A DNA stretch of 64,000 nt from Uliginosibacterium flavum. GTDB taxonomy: Bacteria; Pseudomonadota; Gammaproteobacteria; Burkholderiales; Rhodocyclaceae. The notes beneath the pieces are model-generated. The model did no database searches. It worked only from the letters and a program-made list of their open reading frames with translations, and was not told the origin of the DNA. The DNA lies in contig NZ_JBEWZI010000001.1 in NCBI RefSeq assembly GCF_040566545.1, positions 186,001-250,000 on the forward strand. The letters run 5' to 3'. Made by a program: the position numbers and the translations under genes. This document shows positions 1 through 8,147 of this stretch, in pieces (position 1 is the first letter of the stretch; every line of letters starts with the position of its first letter).

Positions 1-122
1 GCCTCCAGCCAGACTTCCAGGCCCCGGCCATGCAAAAACGCAGCCATGCGCGACAAGGCCTCAGCCACGTCCGCGCTCTGGTATTTGCCAACAAGGGCAA
101 CGATCCGGAATTCCTCGCTCAT
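1..122 (-). CDS. nadK: NAD kinase, N-terminal fragment cut by window edge
   Basis: The first 40 codons of a minus-strand gene start with ATG at 122-120 and run off the window at base 1. The peptide begins MSEEFRIVALVGKYQSADVA and continues with a helix ending AAFLHGRGLEVWLE. This matches the usual start of bacterial NAD kinases (a VALIGKY-type strand, then an AAFL..RG helix), which phosphorylate NAD to NADP in the cytoplasm using ATP. The catalytic GGDG motif would lie outside the window and cannot be checked. The call rests on N-terminal resemblance from memory only. Confidence 0.75.
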   Translation of the reverse strand, partial: MSEEFRIVALVGKYQSADVAEALSRMAAFLHGRGLEVWLE

Positions 123-478
123 GGGCCGGGATTAAACCACAGGCGGCGCGGCTTGGTATTTGCGCAGCGCGGGATTTGTTGCGTGGAGGCATGGTTTCGC
201 TGGCGCGAGCGGGCCGGGTTGCTCCCCTCGCCCTTCAGGGGAGAGGGGCTGGGGGAGAGGGTGCGCATTCACGCCAATCGGGCCTGCTCGCCCCCTCCTG
301 ACGCTGCATGCCACACGAAGACATCTTGGGCGGGCGGCAAGCGGGCGCAGCAAGCAGCGCCCCTACACGCGACTTGCGACTTGCGACTTGCGACTTGCGA
401 CTTTCAGAGGCTAGCCCGAAAAGCCGCGCCCAGAGGCCCTCTCCAGACAGCCATGCCGCACAGCCAATATGGACGCGC
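123..478. other. Gene-free gap with repeats between nadK and rluA-like gene
   Basis: I see no convincing gene here. The gap holds a G/C-rich palindromic stretch around 226-262 (a CCCCTC / GAGGGG type repeat common in GC-rich proteobacterial intergenic DNA) and a perfect 7-bp tandem repeat listed separately. It contains the 5' leader of nadK and the 3' end of the next minus-strand gene. Confidence 0.6.
369..403. repeat. 7-bp tandem repeat (GCGACTT x5)
   Basis: Five perfect head-to-tail copies of GCGACTT occupy 369-403. It is one of four heptamer arrays in the window, all intergenic. Any reading frame through it is an artefact of the repeat. Confidence 0.95.
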
Positions 479-1429
479 CTATCCAGCCACCCCACCCGCA
501 GAGCCTTGCTGCAAGCGGCTCGCTGCCTCAAGGCTCATCAGGCTGCGCTCACTCGCGAAACTGCGCAAAGCCCCGCTCAGCGGATCGCGAAAGCTCAGCG
601 TCCGCGCCAGCAACTGCAAAGGGCGCGCGCAATCATCGGTATTCTCGGCCAGCAAGGCGGGATAAATCCGGTCATGCAGGATCGGCATGCCCAGCGACGC
701 GCAGTGCGCACGCAACTGATGTTTGCGGCCGGTGACCGGGCTCAGGCGGCAACGCGCCAGGCCGCCAGACTGCTCAATCAGCTCGATGCGCGTTTCGGTA
801 TTCGGCTCACCGCTTACCTCATGCATCTGCATGAAGCAGGAATCCTCTTCCAACCGGCTGCGATGAATGCGGGGCAGGCTCAGATCCTGGCGATATGGCG
901 CGATGGCCTCGTACTCCTTGCTCACCGCCTTGTCCGCAAACAGCGTCTGATAGGCGCCACGCGTCGCAGGCTGTACCGCAAAAACCACCAGCCCGGCCGT
1001 TTCGCGGTCGATGCGATGAATCGGGCTCAGCGTATCAATGCCGAGTCGGCGCTTGAGGCGCACCAGCAAGGTCTCCTGCACATACCGCCCGCTCGGCATC
1101 ACCGGCAGGAAATGCGGCTTATCCGCCACCACCAGCCAGTCATCCTGAAACAGCACACTTTCCTCAAACGGAATCGGCGCCTCATCGGCCAACGAGCGGT
1201 AATAGTAAACACGCAAACCCGCCTGAAACGGACTCGACGCGCTGACGTGACGGCCACACTCATCGACCACCGCGCCCGCTGCCATGCGCGCCGCCCACTC
1301 GGCCGGCGCGACATCTGGAAAACGCTCGCACAGAAAATCCACAATACTGCGCCAGGCCCCCGCCGGCAGTGCAATGCAGCTCGGGCTGACGCCATTCAGG
1401 GTGGGCGGAACGCGCGCGGGTTTGTTCAT
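479..1429 (-). CDS. RluA-family pseudouridine synthase
   Basis: A 316-residue protein likely to isomerise a uridine to pseudouridine in rRNA or tRNA; the target cannot be told from sequence. The family signature HRIDRETAGLVVF is at residues 138-150, with the catalytic aspartate at D141, and the second conserved block GRKHQLRAHCASLGMPI lies near the C-terminus. I chose the ATG at 1429 because the reading frame upstream of it is Arg/Ser-rich and unlike the family, while MNKPARVPPTLNG gives a normal N-terminus. No clear S4 domain precedes the catalytic part, although residues 25-75 could hold a degenerate one. It reads towards nadK. Confidence 0.88.
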   Translation of the reverse strand: MNKPARVPPTLNGVSPSCIALPAGAWRSIVDFLCERFPDVAPAEWAARMAAGAVVDECGRHVSASSPFQAGLRVYYYRSLADEAPIPFEESVLFQDDWLVVADKPHFLPVMPSGRYVQETLLVRLKRRLGIDTLSPIHRIDRETAGLVVFAVQPATRGAYQTLFADKAVSKEYEAIAPYRQDLSLPRIHRSRLEEDSCFMQMHEVSGEPNTETRIELIEQSGGLARCRLSPVTGRKHQLRAHCASLGMPILHDRIYPALLAENTDDCARPLQLLARTLSFRDPLSGALRSFASERSLMSLEAASRLQQGSAGGVAG

Positions 1430-1930
1430 ATCGGGATCAGGAGCAATCGGGAAGCGCCCCAATGATAACGCCCACCCTGCCACCTCCGCCGTGGCGCGAC
1501 AAGCTCCAGCACTGCGGCTAACGGAAAGCCTGCTCGAGATCCGCATCCAGCAAGCCTCTCCAACGCCCCGTCCCGCAGACACATGCCCCGAGCGGCTCCT
1601 AGGCATGCCTCTTTACTCAGTCCGCAGTCCGCAGCACGCAGCCGTGAGCGCAAGCAGCTGATCTGTTGCACGCACACAACATCCGCGCCAGCCAAAATGC
1701 CCCTCTTCCAATCGCTAATATCGCCTGAACTCAGCAGCGCCCAACGCACACAGCAAGGCATGAGCCCCGACACGCCTCACAGGAAGAGATCGTCAAAACC
1801 GCCAAAAACAAATGTTTCCGGTACCAATAGACCTCAGTTTGTAAGAGAATATCTTATAGAGCCATAAGCAAAACTTGGTCGCAGAACCAAGCCAAGGCAT
1901 ACATCAGCAGGTTTTCAGGAGGAGTCAGAA
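1430..1930. other. Divergent promoter region, rluA-like gene / pectate lyase
   Basis: No gene recognised. Around 1566-1615 there is a degenerate member of the dispersed palindromic repeat family (AGCGGCTC then GCATGCC). The last 130 bases are AT-rich and contain a short inverted repeat TAAGA-N5-TCTTA at 1842-1856, a possible operator or promoter element for the pectate lyase. A strong Shine-Dalgarno AGGAGG sits about 8 bases before the start at 1931. Confidence 0.5.
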
Positions 1931-4297
1931 ATGTCCGTAGTGCGAAATTCAAGTCTGGCCGCCATCGTGGCGGCCGTAAGCATCCTTAGCGCCTGCGGTG
2001 GCGGTGGTGGCGGCAGTAGCGGCGGATCAGACAGCGGTGGAACGACTGCGGGCAGCTCTTCTTCAAGCAGCTCAAGCTCTTCGGGCGGCGGCAGCGCAGG
2101 CACCTGCCCGGCGATCACGCTGAGTGCCACAGATGCGGCCAGCTACACCGGCACCAGCACACCAATGCAGACTGCCGATTACTACCGGGAAAGCAAGGGC
2201 GTCACCAACCCGAAAATCCTGCCCTTCCAGGCAATTGATGGCAAGTACGGTTACAAATACATTGCCGCCCCCGCCATGCCGGCCTGGCAGTTCGCCACAA
2301 CTGATCCTAGCAATGGTGTGCTGAGCAGCCTTGAATGCGATGTTGCACCGGATGTCGGCTGGCACAACTACGTGCGCAGCAGCGGCACTTCGCCAAGCAT
2401 CACACACAGCAAGGTCGTCGTAACCGGTGGCCGCAACGCCGCCGCCAACCGCATCTACACGGTTTATAACGGCCAGCAGCTGACTGCCGCACTGAACGAA
2501 GGCGGCCTGGAGCCGAAGATCGTTCGCGTCGTGGGTCACATCGACCTGCGCTACAGCGCCAACAACACCGTCTTCAAGGAATACATCAGCTACACCGACC
2601 AGAAATTCGGTGGTTCGATCAGCATTCCGTCGAATACCACGCTAGTCGGCATCAACGATGCCAGTGGCAATCCGGCACGCATCACCGGCACATCGATCCT
2701 GATTGGCGGCGAACTGGGCTCCGGCACAGACGACCCTGAGGCTGGCTTCAAGGCCTGGATCGCCGCCGGCAATGATGGCGATCTGTATCCCACCTGGACG
2801 CGCAACGTCATCGTGCGCAACCTGAAGATCGATACGCCCTGGGACGTTGATCCGGAAGACTCCGGCAACGGTTACGCCGATGGCGTCACCCTGTCGCGCG
2901 CCCAGAATATCTGGATCGATCACCTGAGCATCACTGACGGCGACACCCCGGACAGCATGGCCAGCGACACCCGTCACGACGGCGCGCTGGACATTGTGCG
3001 TGGCTCCGATTACGTCACCCTTTCCAACACTTTCTTTGGTGACCACGGCAAACTCACGCTGGTCGGCAATGGGGATTCAGGCCGCGCCTGGAGCGATCAG
3101 GATCGCCTGCACACCACCTTCACGGGCTTGTGGTGGAGCGGCGTTGCCTCGCGTCACCCACTGATCCGCTTTGGCCAACTGCACACCTTCAACAACCTGA
3201 TGCAGGGCACCAGCAATACGCCAACCTACGGCCACCAGTTTGCAGGTGGTCTGGACGTACGCTACAACGCATCAGTATTCTCCGAGAACAACTTCCACCT
3301 TTTCACCGGGCTTAAAGCCTCTGAACTGTGTGGCAAGATCATCGGTGGCAAGGCGGGGACGGGATTCCGCACCGCGGGCAATTACTTCATCAGCGACACC
3401 GAAGACGGCAAAGCCTGGCCTTTCGCAGGCCCGGTCAGCGTCGACGCCGCCATGAAGCTCCAAACCAAATGCATTTCCGAGCTTCCTGCCGCCGACATTG
3501 CCTGGACGGTGCCTTACACCTACAGCGCCGTCTGTGCAGCACAAGCGCGTCGCAATATCGAGATCAACGCCGGCGCAGGACGTATCGGCCTGAATGCGGT
3601 GCTGGGCACATCCACCGACACACTCTCCAGCAACAGCTGCTACGAAACGAATGTGTATAGCGGCAGCTCTTCGAGCAGTTCCAGCTCGTCTGGTGGCGCT
3701 TCGTCGAGCAGCTCCTCATCGAGCTCGTCTTCGGGTGGAACGACGACGCTGCCAGCGCCGGTATTGAGCGCATGGTCGAGCGCTGACTATGCAATTCCGA
3801 CCAACACAAGCCTCTTTACGACGGGTTACGCCAAGGCAACGGTTGAAGGTGTTGAAAAGCCGGTCTTTGTTCTGAATACCAGTGCAAGCAGTGTCACGGT
3901 TGACGCCAACGGAGTAATCACCATTCCGCCCAGCACAATCATGTCGTTCGGAGCGCTGGCATCAACGGTCACCACGGCTACCACAACGCCAGGTGGGATG
4001 TTCAGCATCAACAACAAGGCATGCACGCTCAAGGTTGTCATTCCTGAAACCGGCATTGGAACTACGACCAAGAAATTTCAAATCATGGTCGACAACAACA
4101 CCGACTCAGGCGGCAATTCAGTGCATGGCTCGTCATCACGCTTCTACAACACGGCCGCAAACACTATCACCGCGCAAACTCTCAGTTTTCCTCTGAACTA
4201 TGCAACAAGCGGCTTCACAGGCGGATCCTTCATCGCATTCCGGACGGAATCAAGCGTAACCATGAAGATCAGCAGCATCAGCCTGAACTGCATCTAA
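1931..4297 (+). CDS. Polyserine-linked pectate lyase (PL1) lipoprotein
   Basis: A 788-residue secreted lyase expected to cleave de-esterified polygalacturonate by beta-elimination with calcium. Residues 1-22 are a lipoprotein signal ending in the lipobox ILSAC (C22). A Gly/Ser-rich linker follows to about residue 55. The parallel beta-helix PL1 domain spans roughly 60-570: NIWIDHLSITDG contains the family WIDH motif (W328-H331), DYVTLSNTFFGDHGK follows, and RHPLIRFGQLHTFNN (from R408) holds the conserved basic residues. A second polyserine linker (about 577-606) leads to a 180-residue C-terminal beta-rich domain that I do not recognise; it may bind carbohydrate. The Shine-Dalgarno AGGAGG fixes the start and a terminator follows. 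The pectin methylesterase at 57 kb would supply its substrate. Confidence 0.92.
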   Translation: MSVVRNSSLAAIVAAVSILSACGGGGGGSSGGSDSGGTTAGSSSSSSSSSSGGGSAGTCPAITLSATDAASYTGTSTPMQTADYYRESKGVTNPKILPFQAIDGKYGYKYIAAPAMPAWQFATTDPSNGVLSSLECDVAPDVGWHNYVRSSGTSPSITHSKVVVTGGRNAAANRIYTVYNGQQLTAALNEGGLEPKIVRVVGHIDLRYSANNTVFKEYISYTDQKFGGSISIPSNTTLVGINDASGNPARITGTSILIGGELGSGTDDPEAGFKAWIAAGNDGDLYPTWTRNVIVRNLKIDTPWDVDPEDSGNGYADGVTLSRAQNIWIDHLSITDGDTPDSMASDTRHDGALDIVRGSDYVTLSNTFFGDHGKLTLVGNGDSGRAWSDQDRLHTTFTGLWWSGVASRHPLIRFGQLHTFNNLMQGTSNTPTYGHQFAGGLDVRYNASVFSENNFHLFTGLKASELCGKIIGGKAGTGFRTAGNYFISDTEDGKAWPFAGPVSVDAAMKLQTKCISELPAADIAWTVPYTYSAVCAAQARRNIEINAGAGRIGLNAVLGTSTDTLSSNSCYETNVYSGSSSSSSSSSGGASSSSSSSSSSSGGTTTLPAPVLSAWSSADYAIPTNTSLFTTGYAKATVEGVEKPVFVLNTSASSVTVDANGVITIPPSTIMSFGALASTVTTATTTPGGMFSINNKACTLKVVIPETGIGTTTKKFQIMVDNNTDSGGNSVHGSSSRFYNTAANTITAQTLSFPLNYATSGFTGGSFIAFRTESSVTMKISSISLNCI

Positions 4298-4322
4298 GCT
4301 TTACCTCACAGCAAGTCTTTAA

Positions 4323-4352
4323 GCCGGGTGTCGCGAGACCCCGGTTTTTTTT
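4323..4352 (+). terminator. Rho-independent terminator after pectate lyase
   Basis: A GC-rich hairpin (CCGGGTGTC, loop GCGA, GACCCCGG) is followed by eight T residues. It lies 25 bases after the pectate lyase stop and separates it from the convergent stress-protein gene. Confidence 0.9.
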
Positions 4353-4398
4353 CGTCCGTGCTTTCTCCACAGAAACAGCCCGGCTTGACAGCCCGGCA

Positions 4399-4821
4399 CT
4401 ATTTCACGCACACCACCGGGCAATTGGCCAAGTGCAGCACCTTGCGAGTGACGGAGCCGAGCGCAATTCCGGCAAAAGCGCCGAGCCCGCGCGAGCCGAT
4501 CACGATGGCATCGCACGCAAGGCGGTCTGCTTCAATCACGATGGTCTGAGCCACGTCGCCCTCACGGAAATGGGCCTGCGCACTCAGTCCGGCATCCTTG
4601 AGCAAGGCTTGAGCCGATTGCTGAACGGCATGACAGTGAGCCTTGAGGTGCGCCTTGATCACCTCGGGCTCCATGCCGTGGGTCTGCCAGGCTTCAGGCT
4701 TGGGCTCGACAGTGAGCAAATGAATTTCGAGCGCGCCATGATCGCGACAGAAATTGATGGCAAAGCGAACGGCATTATGGGATTGTTCCGAACCGTCAAC
4801 GGCGAGCAGGATCTTGCGCAT
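4399..4821 (-). CDS. Universal stress protein (UspA family)
   Basis: A 140-residue single-domain Usp protein. It starts MRKILLAVDGSEQS, the usual first strand with the nucleotide-contacting aspartate. The ATP-binding signature G-x2-G-x9-G-S is complete (G109, G112, G122, S123 in GSRGLGAFAGIALGSV), so it belongs to the ATP-binding branch. Such cytoplasmic proteins accumulate in stationary phase or under stress; the client process is unknown. It stands alone, convergent with the pectate lyase. Confidence 0.92.
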   Translation of the reverse strand: MRKILLAVDGSEQSHNAVRFAINFCRDHGALEIHLLTVEPKPEAWQTHGMEPEVIKAHLKAHCHAVQQSAQALLKDAGLSAQAHFREGDVAQTIVIEADRLACDAIVIGSRGLGAFAGIALGSVTRKVLHLANCPVVCVK

Positions 4822-5284
4822 GATGGCCTCCGTGCAGGATGAAAACCTCTGCTTTCAGCATAGACCGGAGGCCATCATGCGGAAGATATTCAGCGCAGCC
4901 TGATTCACCCGGGCGCAAGCGCAGCATTGCTCGCGAGTATTCGCGAACAATGCCAGGCGCGCTGCTTCAACCTAGAAACCGTAGTTGGACGCGCCCGAGT
5001 GGGCCGTGATGCGGTGCGTTGGCAAGGCGCGCCGACGCAGCGGGCCTTTGCCCGCAAGGAGAAGCAACGCCGCCAACGTGCGGCAGCGTGGCTCAATCGG
5101 GTGTGTAGCGTTCTCACCCCAATGGTGAGGGTTGTCGTGTGGACGAAGCTGAGTGCTCATGCGGACTTGCCAGCGAATAGAAGCGGTCAACTGCGGTTTC
5201 TAGGTTCAACGCTTGTGAATTATTCCAAACGGCGTGCCCCGCCTTTCGGAGCGGCTTCAGCTCAGGCCTGCCACCGCAAACGGC
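4822..5284. other. Gene-free gap holding a MITE-like element
   Basis: No credible protein gene. The gap holds the start region of the Usp gene, a TIR-bounded element (4971-5204, listed separately) and about 80 bases of trailer of tex. Short reading frames in it overlap the element and have no ribosome site. Confidence 0.6.
4971..5204. mobile_element. MITE-like element with 17-bp terminal inverted repeats
   Basis: The left end CCTAGAAACCGTAGTTG and the right end (read on the minus strand) CCTAGAAACCGCAGTTG form 17-bp terminal inverted repeats with one mismatch. Both ends are flanked by the 5-bp direct repeat TTCAA (4966-4970 and 5205-5209), a likely target duplication. The 234-bp interior carries no transposase but has small hairpins, for example GCGGGC-CTTT-GCCCGC. 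It looks like a non-autonomous element mobilised by a transposase elsewhere; the parent family is not identified. Confidence 0.65.
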
Positions 5285-7612
5285 TCAACGTTTCGCCCTG
5301 GCAAGCGCCGCCGCGAAAGCATTGTTGGCCGGCGCCTTTTCAGCTGCCCGGGGAGCCGCAGCTGGCTTGCCTCTTGGAGCATTGCCTCGCGAATCCGCGT
5401 CCGTATTGGGTTTGCGGACGGCCTCGTCGGACAAGCGCATCGTCAGCGCGATGCGTTTGCGCGCCAGATCGATCTCGACCACCTTCACCTTGACGATGTC
5501 GCCGGCCTTGACGACTTCGGCCGGGTCTTTGATGAAGCGGTTGGCAATTGCGGAGACATGGACCAGGCCATCCTGATGCACGCCGATATCCACGAAAGCG
5601 CCAAAATTGGTGACGTTGGTCACCACGCCTTCAAGCAGCATGCCGGGCTCCAGATCCTTGATTGCCTCGACGCCTTCGCGGAAGGACGCGGTCTTGAACT
5701 CGGGCCGCGGATCACGACCGGGCTTGTCCAGCTCCAGCAGGATGTCCTGCACGGTCGGCAAGCCGAAACGCTCGTCGGTGTATTTCTTCGCATCCAGATT
5801 CTTCAGCGTGGCTGAATCACCGATCAGCTCGCGTGCTTTCTTCTGCACGTCGGCCAGAATCTTCTCGACCACCGGATAGGCTTCCGGGTGAACGGAGGAG
5901 CGATCCAGCGGATTGCTGCCATCGTTCACACGCAGGAAACCCGCGCACTGCTCGAAAGTCTTGTCGCCCAGACGCGGCACTTTCTTCAGCGCCGCCCGAC
6001 TGGCAAAGGCACCGTTGGCATCGCGGTGCGCCACGATGTTCTGCGCCAGCGTGGTGTTGAGGCCCGAAATGCGCGTGAGCAACGCGACCGAGGCGGTATT
6101 CACATCCACGCCCACGGCGTTCACGCAATCCTCGACCACCGCATCCAGCGATTTGGCGAGCTTGCTCTGGTTCAGATCGTGCTGGTACTGACCAACGCCG
6201 ATGGCTTTCGGCTCGATCTTCACCAATTCAGCCAGCGGGTCCTGCAGGCGACGGGCAATGGATACCGCGCCGCGCAGGCTCACGTCCAGCTCCGGGAATT
6301 CCTTGGCGGCAAGCTCGGAGGCCGAGTACACCGAGGCTCCGGCTTCGGACACAACAATGCTCGTCACCTTCGCTGGCGCGGTGCGCTTGATCACCTCGCC
6401 CGCCAGCTTGTCGGTCTCGCGACTGGCCGTGCCGTTACCGATGGCGATGAGTTGCACGCCATGTTTCTCGACCAGCTTGGCGAGCGCGTGCAGCGAGCCA
6501 TCCCAATCCTTGCGCGGCTCGTGCGGGTAGATCGTGGCGGTGTCGAGCAGTTTGCCGGTGGCATCCACCACGGCCACTTTCACGCCGGTACGGATGCCGG
6601 GGTCCAGACCCATGGTCACGCGCGGGCCAGCCGGCGCAGCGAGCAGCAAGGCCTTCAGATTCTGGGCGAAGACGCGGATCGCCTCTTCCTCGGCGCGTTC
6701 GCGCAGCTTGCCCATCAGGTCCAGATCCATCGACAGCGCTAGCTTCACGCTCCAGGTCCAGCGCGCCGTGTCGACCAGCCACTTGTCTGCGGCGCGGCCC
6801 TGATCACGAATGCCCGCGGCGACCAGAATCTTGCGCTCGCAAGGATTGGGTTCCGGGCTGCGCGTGCCGTCTTCGGGATCGGTGTCCAGCGCCAGTTTGA
6901 CGCGCAGGAATTCTTCGTTACGCCCGCGGAACAGCGCCAGCGCACGGTGCGAGGGGATGTTGCCGAGCTTTTCGCTGTACTTGAAATAGTCGCGAAACTT
7001 GGCCGCTTCCTGATCGTTTTCCTTGCCCTCGGCAACTTCGACGCGGACCACGCCATGTTCGCTGACGTATTCACGCAAGCTGCCAACCAGCGCGGCGTTC
7101 TCGGCGAAGCGCTCCATCAGGATCTGACGCGCACCGTCCAGCACGGCCTTGGCGTCGGCAAAACCGGCGTCGGCATTCAAATAGGCTGCGGCCGCGTCTT
7201 CCGGTTTCAGCGTCGGATCGGTGAGCAGCGCATCGGCCAGCGGCTCGATGCCGGCTTCGCGGGCGATCTGCGCTTTGGTGCGGCGCTTCTGCTTGTAAGG
7301 CAGATACAAGTCTTCGAGGCGCTGCTTGGCCTCGGCGTGTTCGATGTCATGGCGCAGTTGCGGCGTCAGCTTGCCCTGCTCTTCGATGCTGGCCAGCACC
7401 GCCGCGCGGCGATCCTCCAGCTCACGCAGATAGCCCAGACGCTCTTCCAGATTGCGCAGCTGCGTATCGTCCAGACCCTCGGTAACTTCCTTGCGGTAGC
7501 GCGCGATGAAGGGCACGGTGGCGCCGCCATCGAGCAATTCAATGGCGGCAATGATCTGACGGGGCTGGGCGCCGAGTTCGGCGGCAAGACGGTGAGCAAT
7601 GGAAGGCAGCAT
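5285..7612 (-). CDS. tex: Tex, S1-domain RNA-binding transcription accessory protein
   Basis: A 775-residue protein with full-length Tex architecture: an N-terminal helical Tex domain (IARYRKEVTEGLDDTQLRNL), a YqgF/RNase H-like domain (TMGLDPGIRTGVKVAVVDATG), helix-hairpin-helix segments (LLTRISGLNTTLAQNIVAHRD), and an S1 RNA-binding domain at about 655-728 (GVVTNVTNFGAFVDIGVHQD). A 45-residue Ala/Pro/Lys-rich tail follows. Tex is a cytoplasmic nucleic-acid-binding factor linked to transcription and toxin-gene expression in other bacteria. I start at the ATG at 7612 (MLPSIAHRLAAELG), because the frame upstream is encoded by a 7-bp repeat array and is not protein-like. Confidence 0.95.
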   Translation of the reverse strand: MLPSIAHRLAAELGAQPRQIIAAIELLDGGATVPFIARYRKEVTEGLDDTQLRNLEERLGYLRELEDRRAAVLASIEEQGKLTPQLRHDIEHAEAKQRLEDLYLPYKQKRRTKAQIAREAGIEPLADALLTDPTLKPEDAAAAYLNADAGFADAKAVLDGARQILMERFAENAALVGSLREYVSEHGVVRVEVAEGKENDQEAAKFRDYFKYSEKLGNIPSHRALALFRGRNEEFLRVKLALDTDPEDGTRSPEPNPCERKILVAAGIRDQGRAADKWLVDTARWTWSVKLALSMDLDLMGKLRERAEEEAIRVFAQNLKALLLAAPAGPRVTMGLDPGIRTGVKVAVVDATGKLLDTATIYPHEPRKDWDGSLHALAKLVEKHGVQLIAIGNGTASRETDKLAGEVIKRTAPAKVTSIVVSEAGASVYSASELAAKEFPELDVSLRGAVSIARRLQDPLAELVKIEPKAIGVGQYQHDLNQSKLAKSLDAVVEDCVNAVGVDVNTASVALLTRISGLNTTLAQNIVAHRDANGAFASRAALKKVPRLGDKTFEQCAGFLRVNDGSNPLDRSSVHPEAYPVVEKILADVQKKARELIGDSATLKNLDAKKYTDERFGLPTVQDILLELDKPGRDPRPEFKTASFREGVEAIKDLEPGMLLEGVVTNVTNFGAFVDIGVHQDGLVHVSAIANRFIKDPAEVVKAGDIVKVKVVEIDLARKRIALTMRLSDEAVRKPNTDADSRGNAPRGKPAAAPRAAEKAPANNAFAAALARAKR

Positions 7613-7615
7613 ATT

Positions 7616-7654
7616 GGGGACTGGGGACTGGGGACTGGGGACTGGGGACTGGGG
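7616..7654. repeat. 7-bp tandem repeat (GGGGACT x5.6)
   Basis: Five perfect copies of GGGGACT plus GGGG occupy 7616-7654, ending 4 bases upstream of the tex start codon, exactly where its Shine-Dalgarno should be. The complementary strand reads CCCCAGT repeats. The same unit recurs at 45954-45983. Confidence 0.95.
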
Positions 7655-7693
7655 CGGGACTATGCCCAAGCCGAGGGACCACGGCAAGGACTA

Positions 7694-7814
7694 TTGATTC
7701 GGCCCAACTTCGGTTTGAAACGTAGGTGCGACTTCAGTCGCACGCCGCGCGTGAATGGCCGACTGAAGTCGGCCCTACATCCATGCACTTGCAACTGGTT
7801 ACGGGCCGAATCAA
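7694..7814. repeat. REP-like compound palindrome
   Basis: An outer perfect 12-bp inverted repeat (TTGATTCGGCCC at 7694-7705, GGGCCGAATCAA at 7803-7814) encloses two shorter palindromic units: GTAGGTGCGACTTCAGTCGCAC at 7722-7743 is GCGACT-TC-AGTCGC in its core, and the mirrored unit at 7757-7778 has core GCCGACTGAAGTCGGC and ends CCCTAC. The pair of oppositely oriented units resembles bacterial interspersed mosaic elements built from REP sequences. Confidence 0.75.
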
Positions 7815-7870
7815 TCGGCCTCCAAATAACGACAAACCTTGAGGCGCTGAATGCACACGAACCCAGACAC

Positions 7871-7944
7871 TGCCTGAAGAGCCGCTCTGGGCGGTCTTCT
7901 ACAAGGCACATGCCTGAAGACGCAAGCCCGGAGCGGCTCTTCAG
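7871..7944. repeat. Dispersed palindromic repeat, copy at 7.9 kb
   Basis: Two imperfect hairpin units lie side by side: TGCCTGAAGAGCCGC...GCGGTCTTC, then ATGCCTGAAGACGC...GGAGCGGCTCTTCAG. This is one of the best-preserved members of a family found in at least a dozen intergenic gaps of the window. Confidence 0.8.
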
Positions 7945-8090
7945 CCCACCAACTCACAAAAACCCTGCTTGCCACAGAAAAGCTGTCATACAAATACGGG
8001 TAAGCCCTAGTCAAAAACCTTCGGGTTAACCCGTGCAAATTCGTTATAGATCAAATGCTTGGCCTATTTTTTTAGAATCACAAAGAATGG

Positions 8091-8118
8091 CCTTACAACT
8101 TCCCCAAGATGTAAGGCA
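8091..8118. promoter_or_regulatory. Candidate operator of the GntR regulator
   Basis: GCCTTACA at 8091-8098 and TGTAAGGC at 8111-8118 form a perfect 8-bp inverted repeat with a 12-base spacer, 30 bases before the regulator start. FadR-type GntR proteins bind short palindromes and often control themselves, so autoregulation is a fair inference. No second copy was found upstream of dctP. Confidence 0.4.
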
Positions 8119-8147
8119 GAATGCGCCCACTTTCAGGAGGTATTCAC

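Larger units (their letters stand above)
7613..8147. other. Repeat-rich gap between tex and GntR regulator
   Basis: This divergent intergenic region has no gene but four structured stretches in a row, each listed separately: a GGGGACT heptamer array, a REP-like compound palindrome, a member of the dispersed palindromic family, and an 8-bp inverted repeat just upstream of the regulator. It must also contain the promoters for both flanking genes. Confidence 0.6.

Noticed and set aside
369..403. CRISPR-like regular repeat
   Set aside because: 7-bp unit without spacers; it is a simple tandem array, as are the other heptamer sites.
1810..1860. GGTACC palindrome as a hexuronate-regulator operator for the pectate lyase
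   Set aside because: Only six bases match, and no second copy near the TRAP operon; too weak to list.
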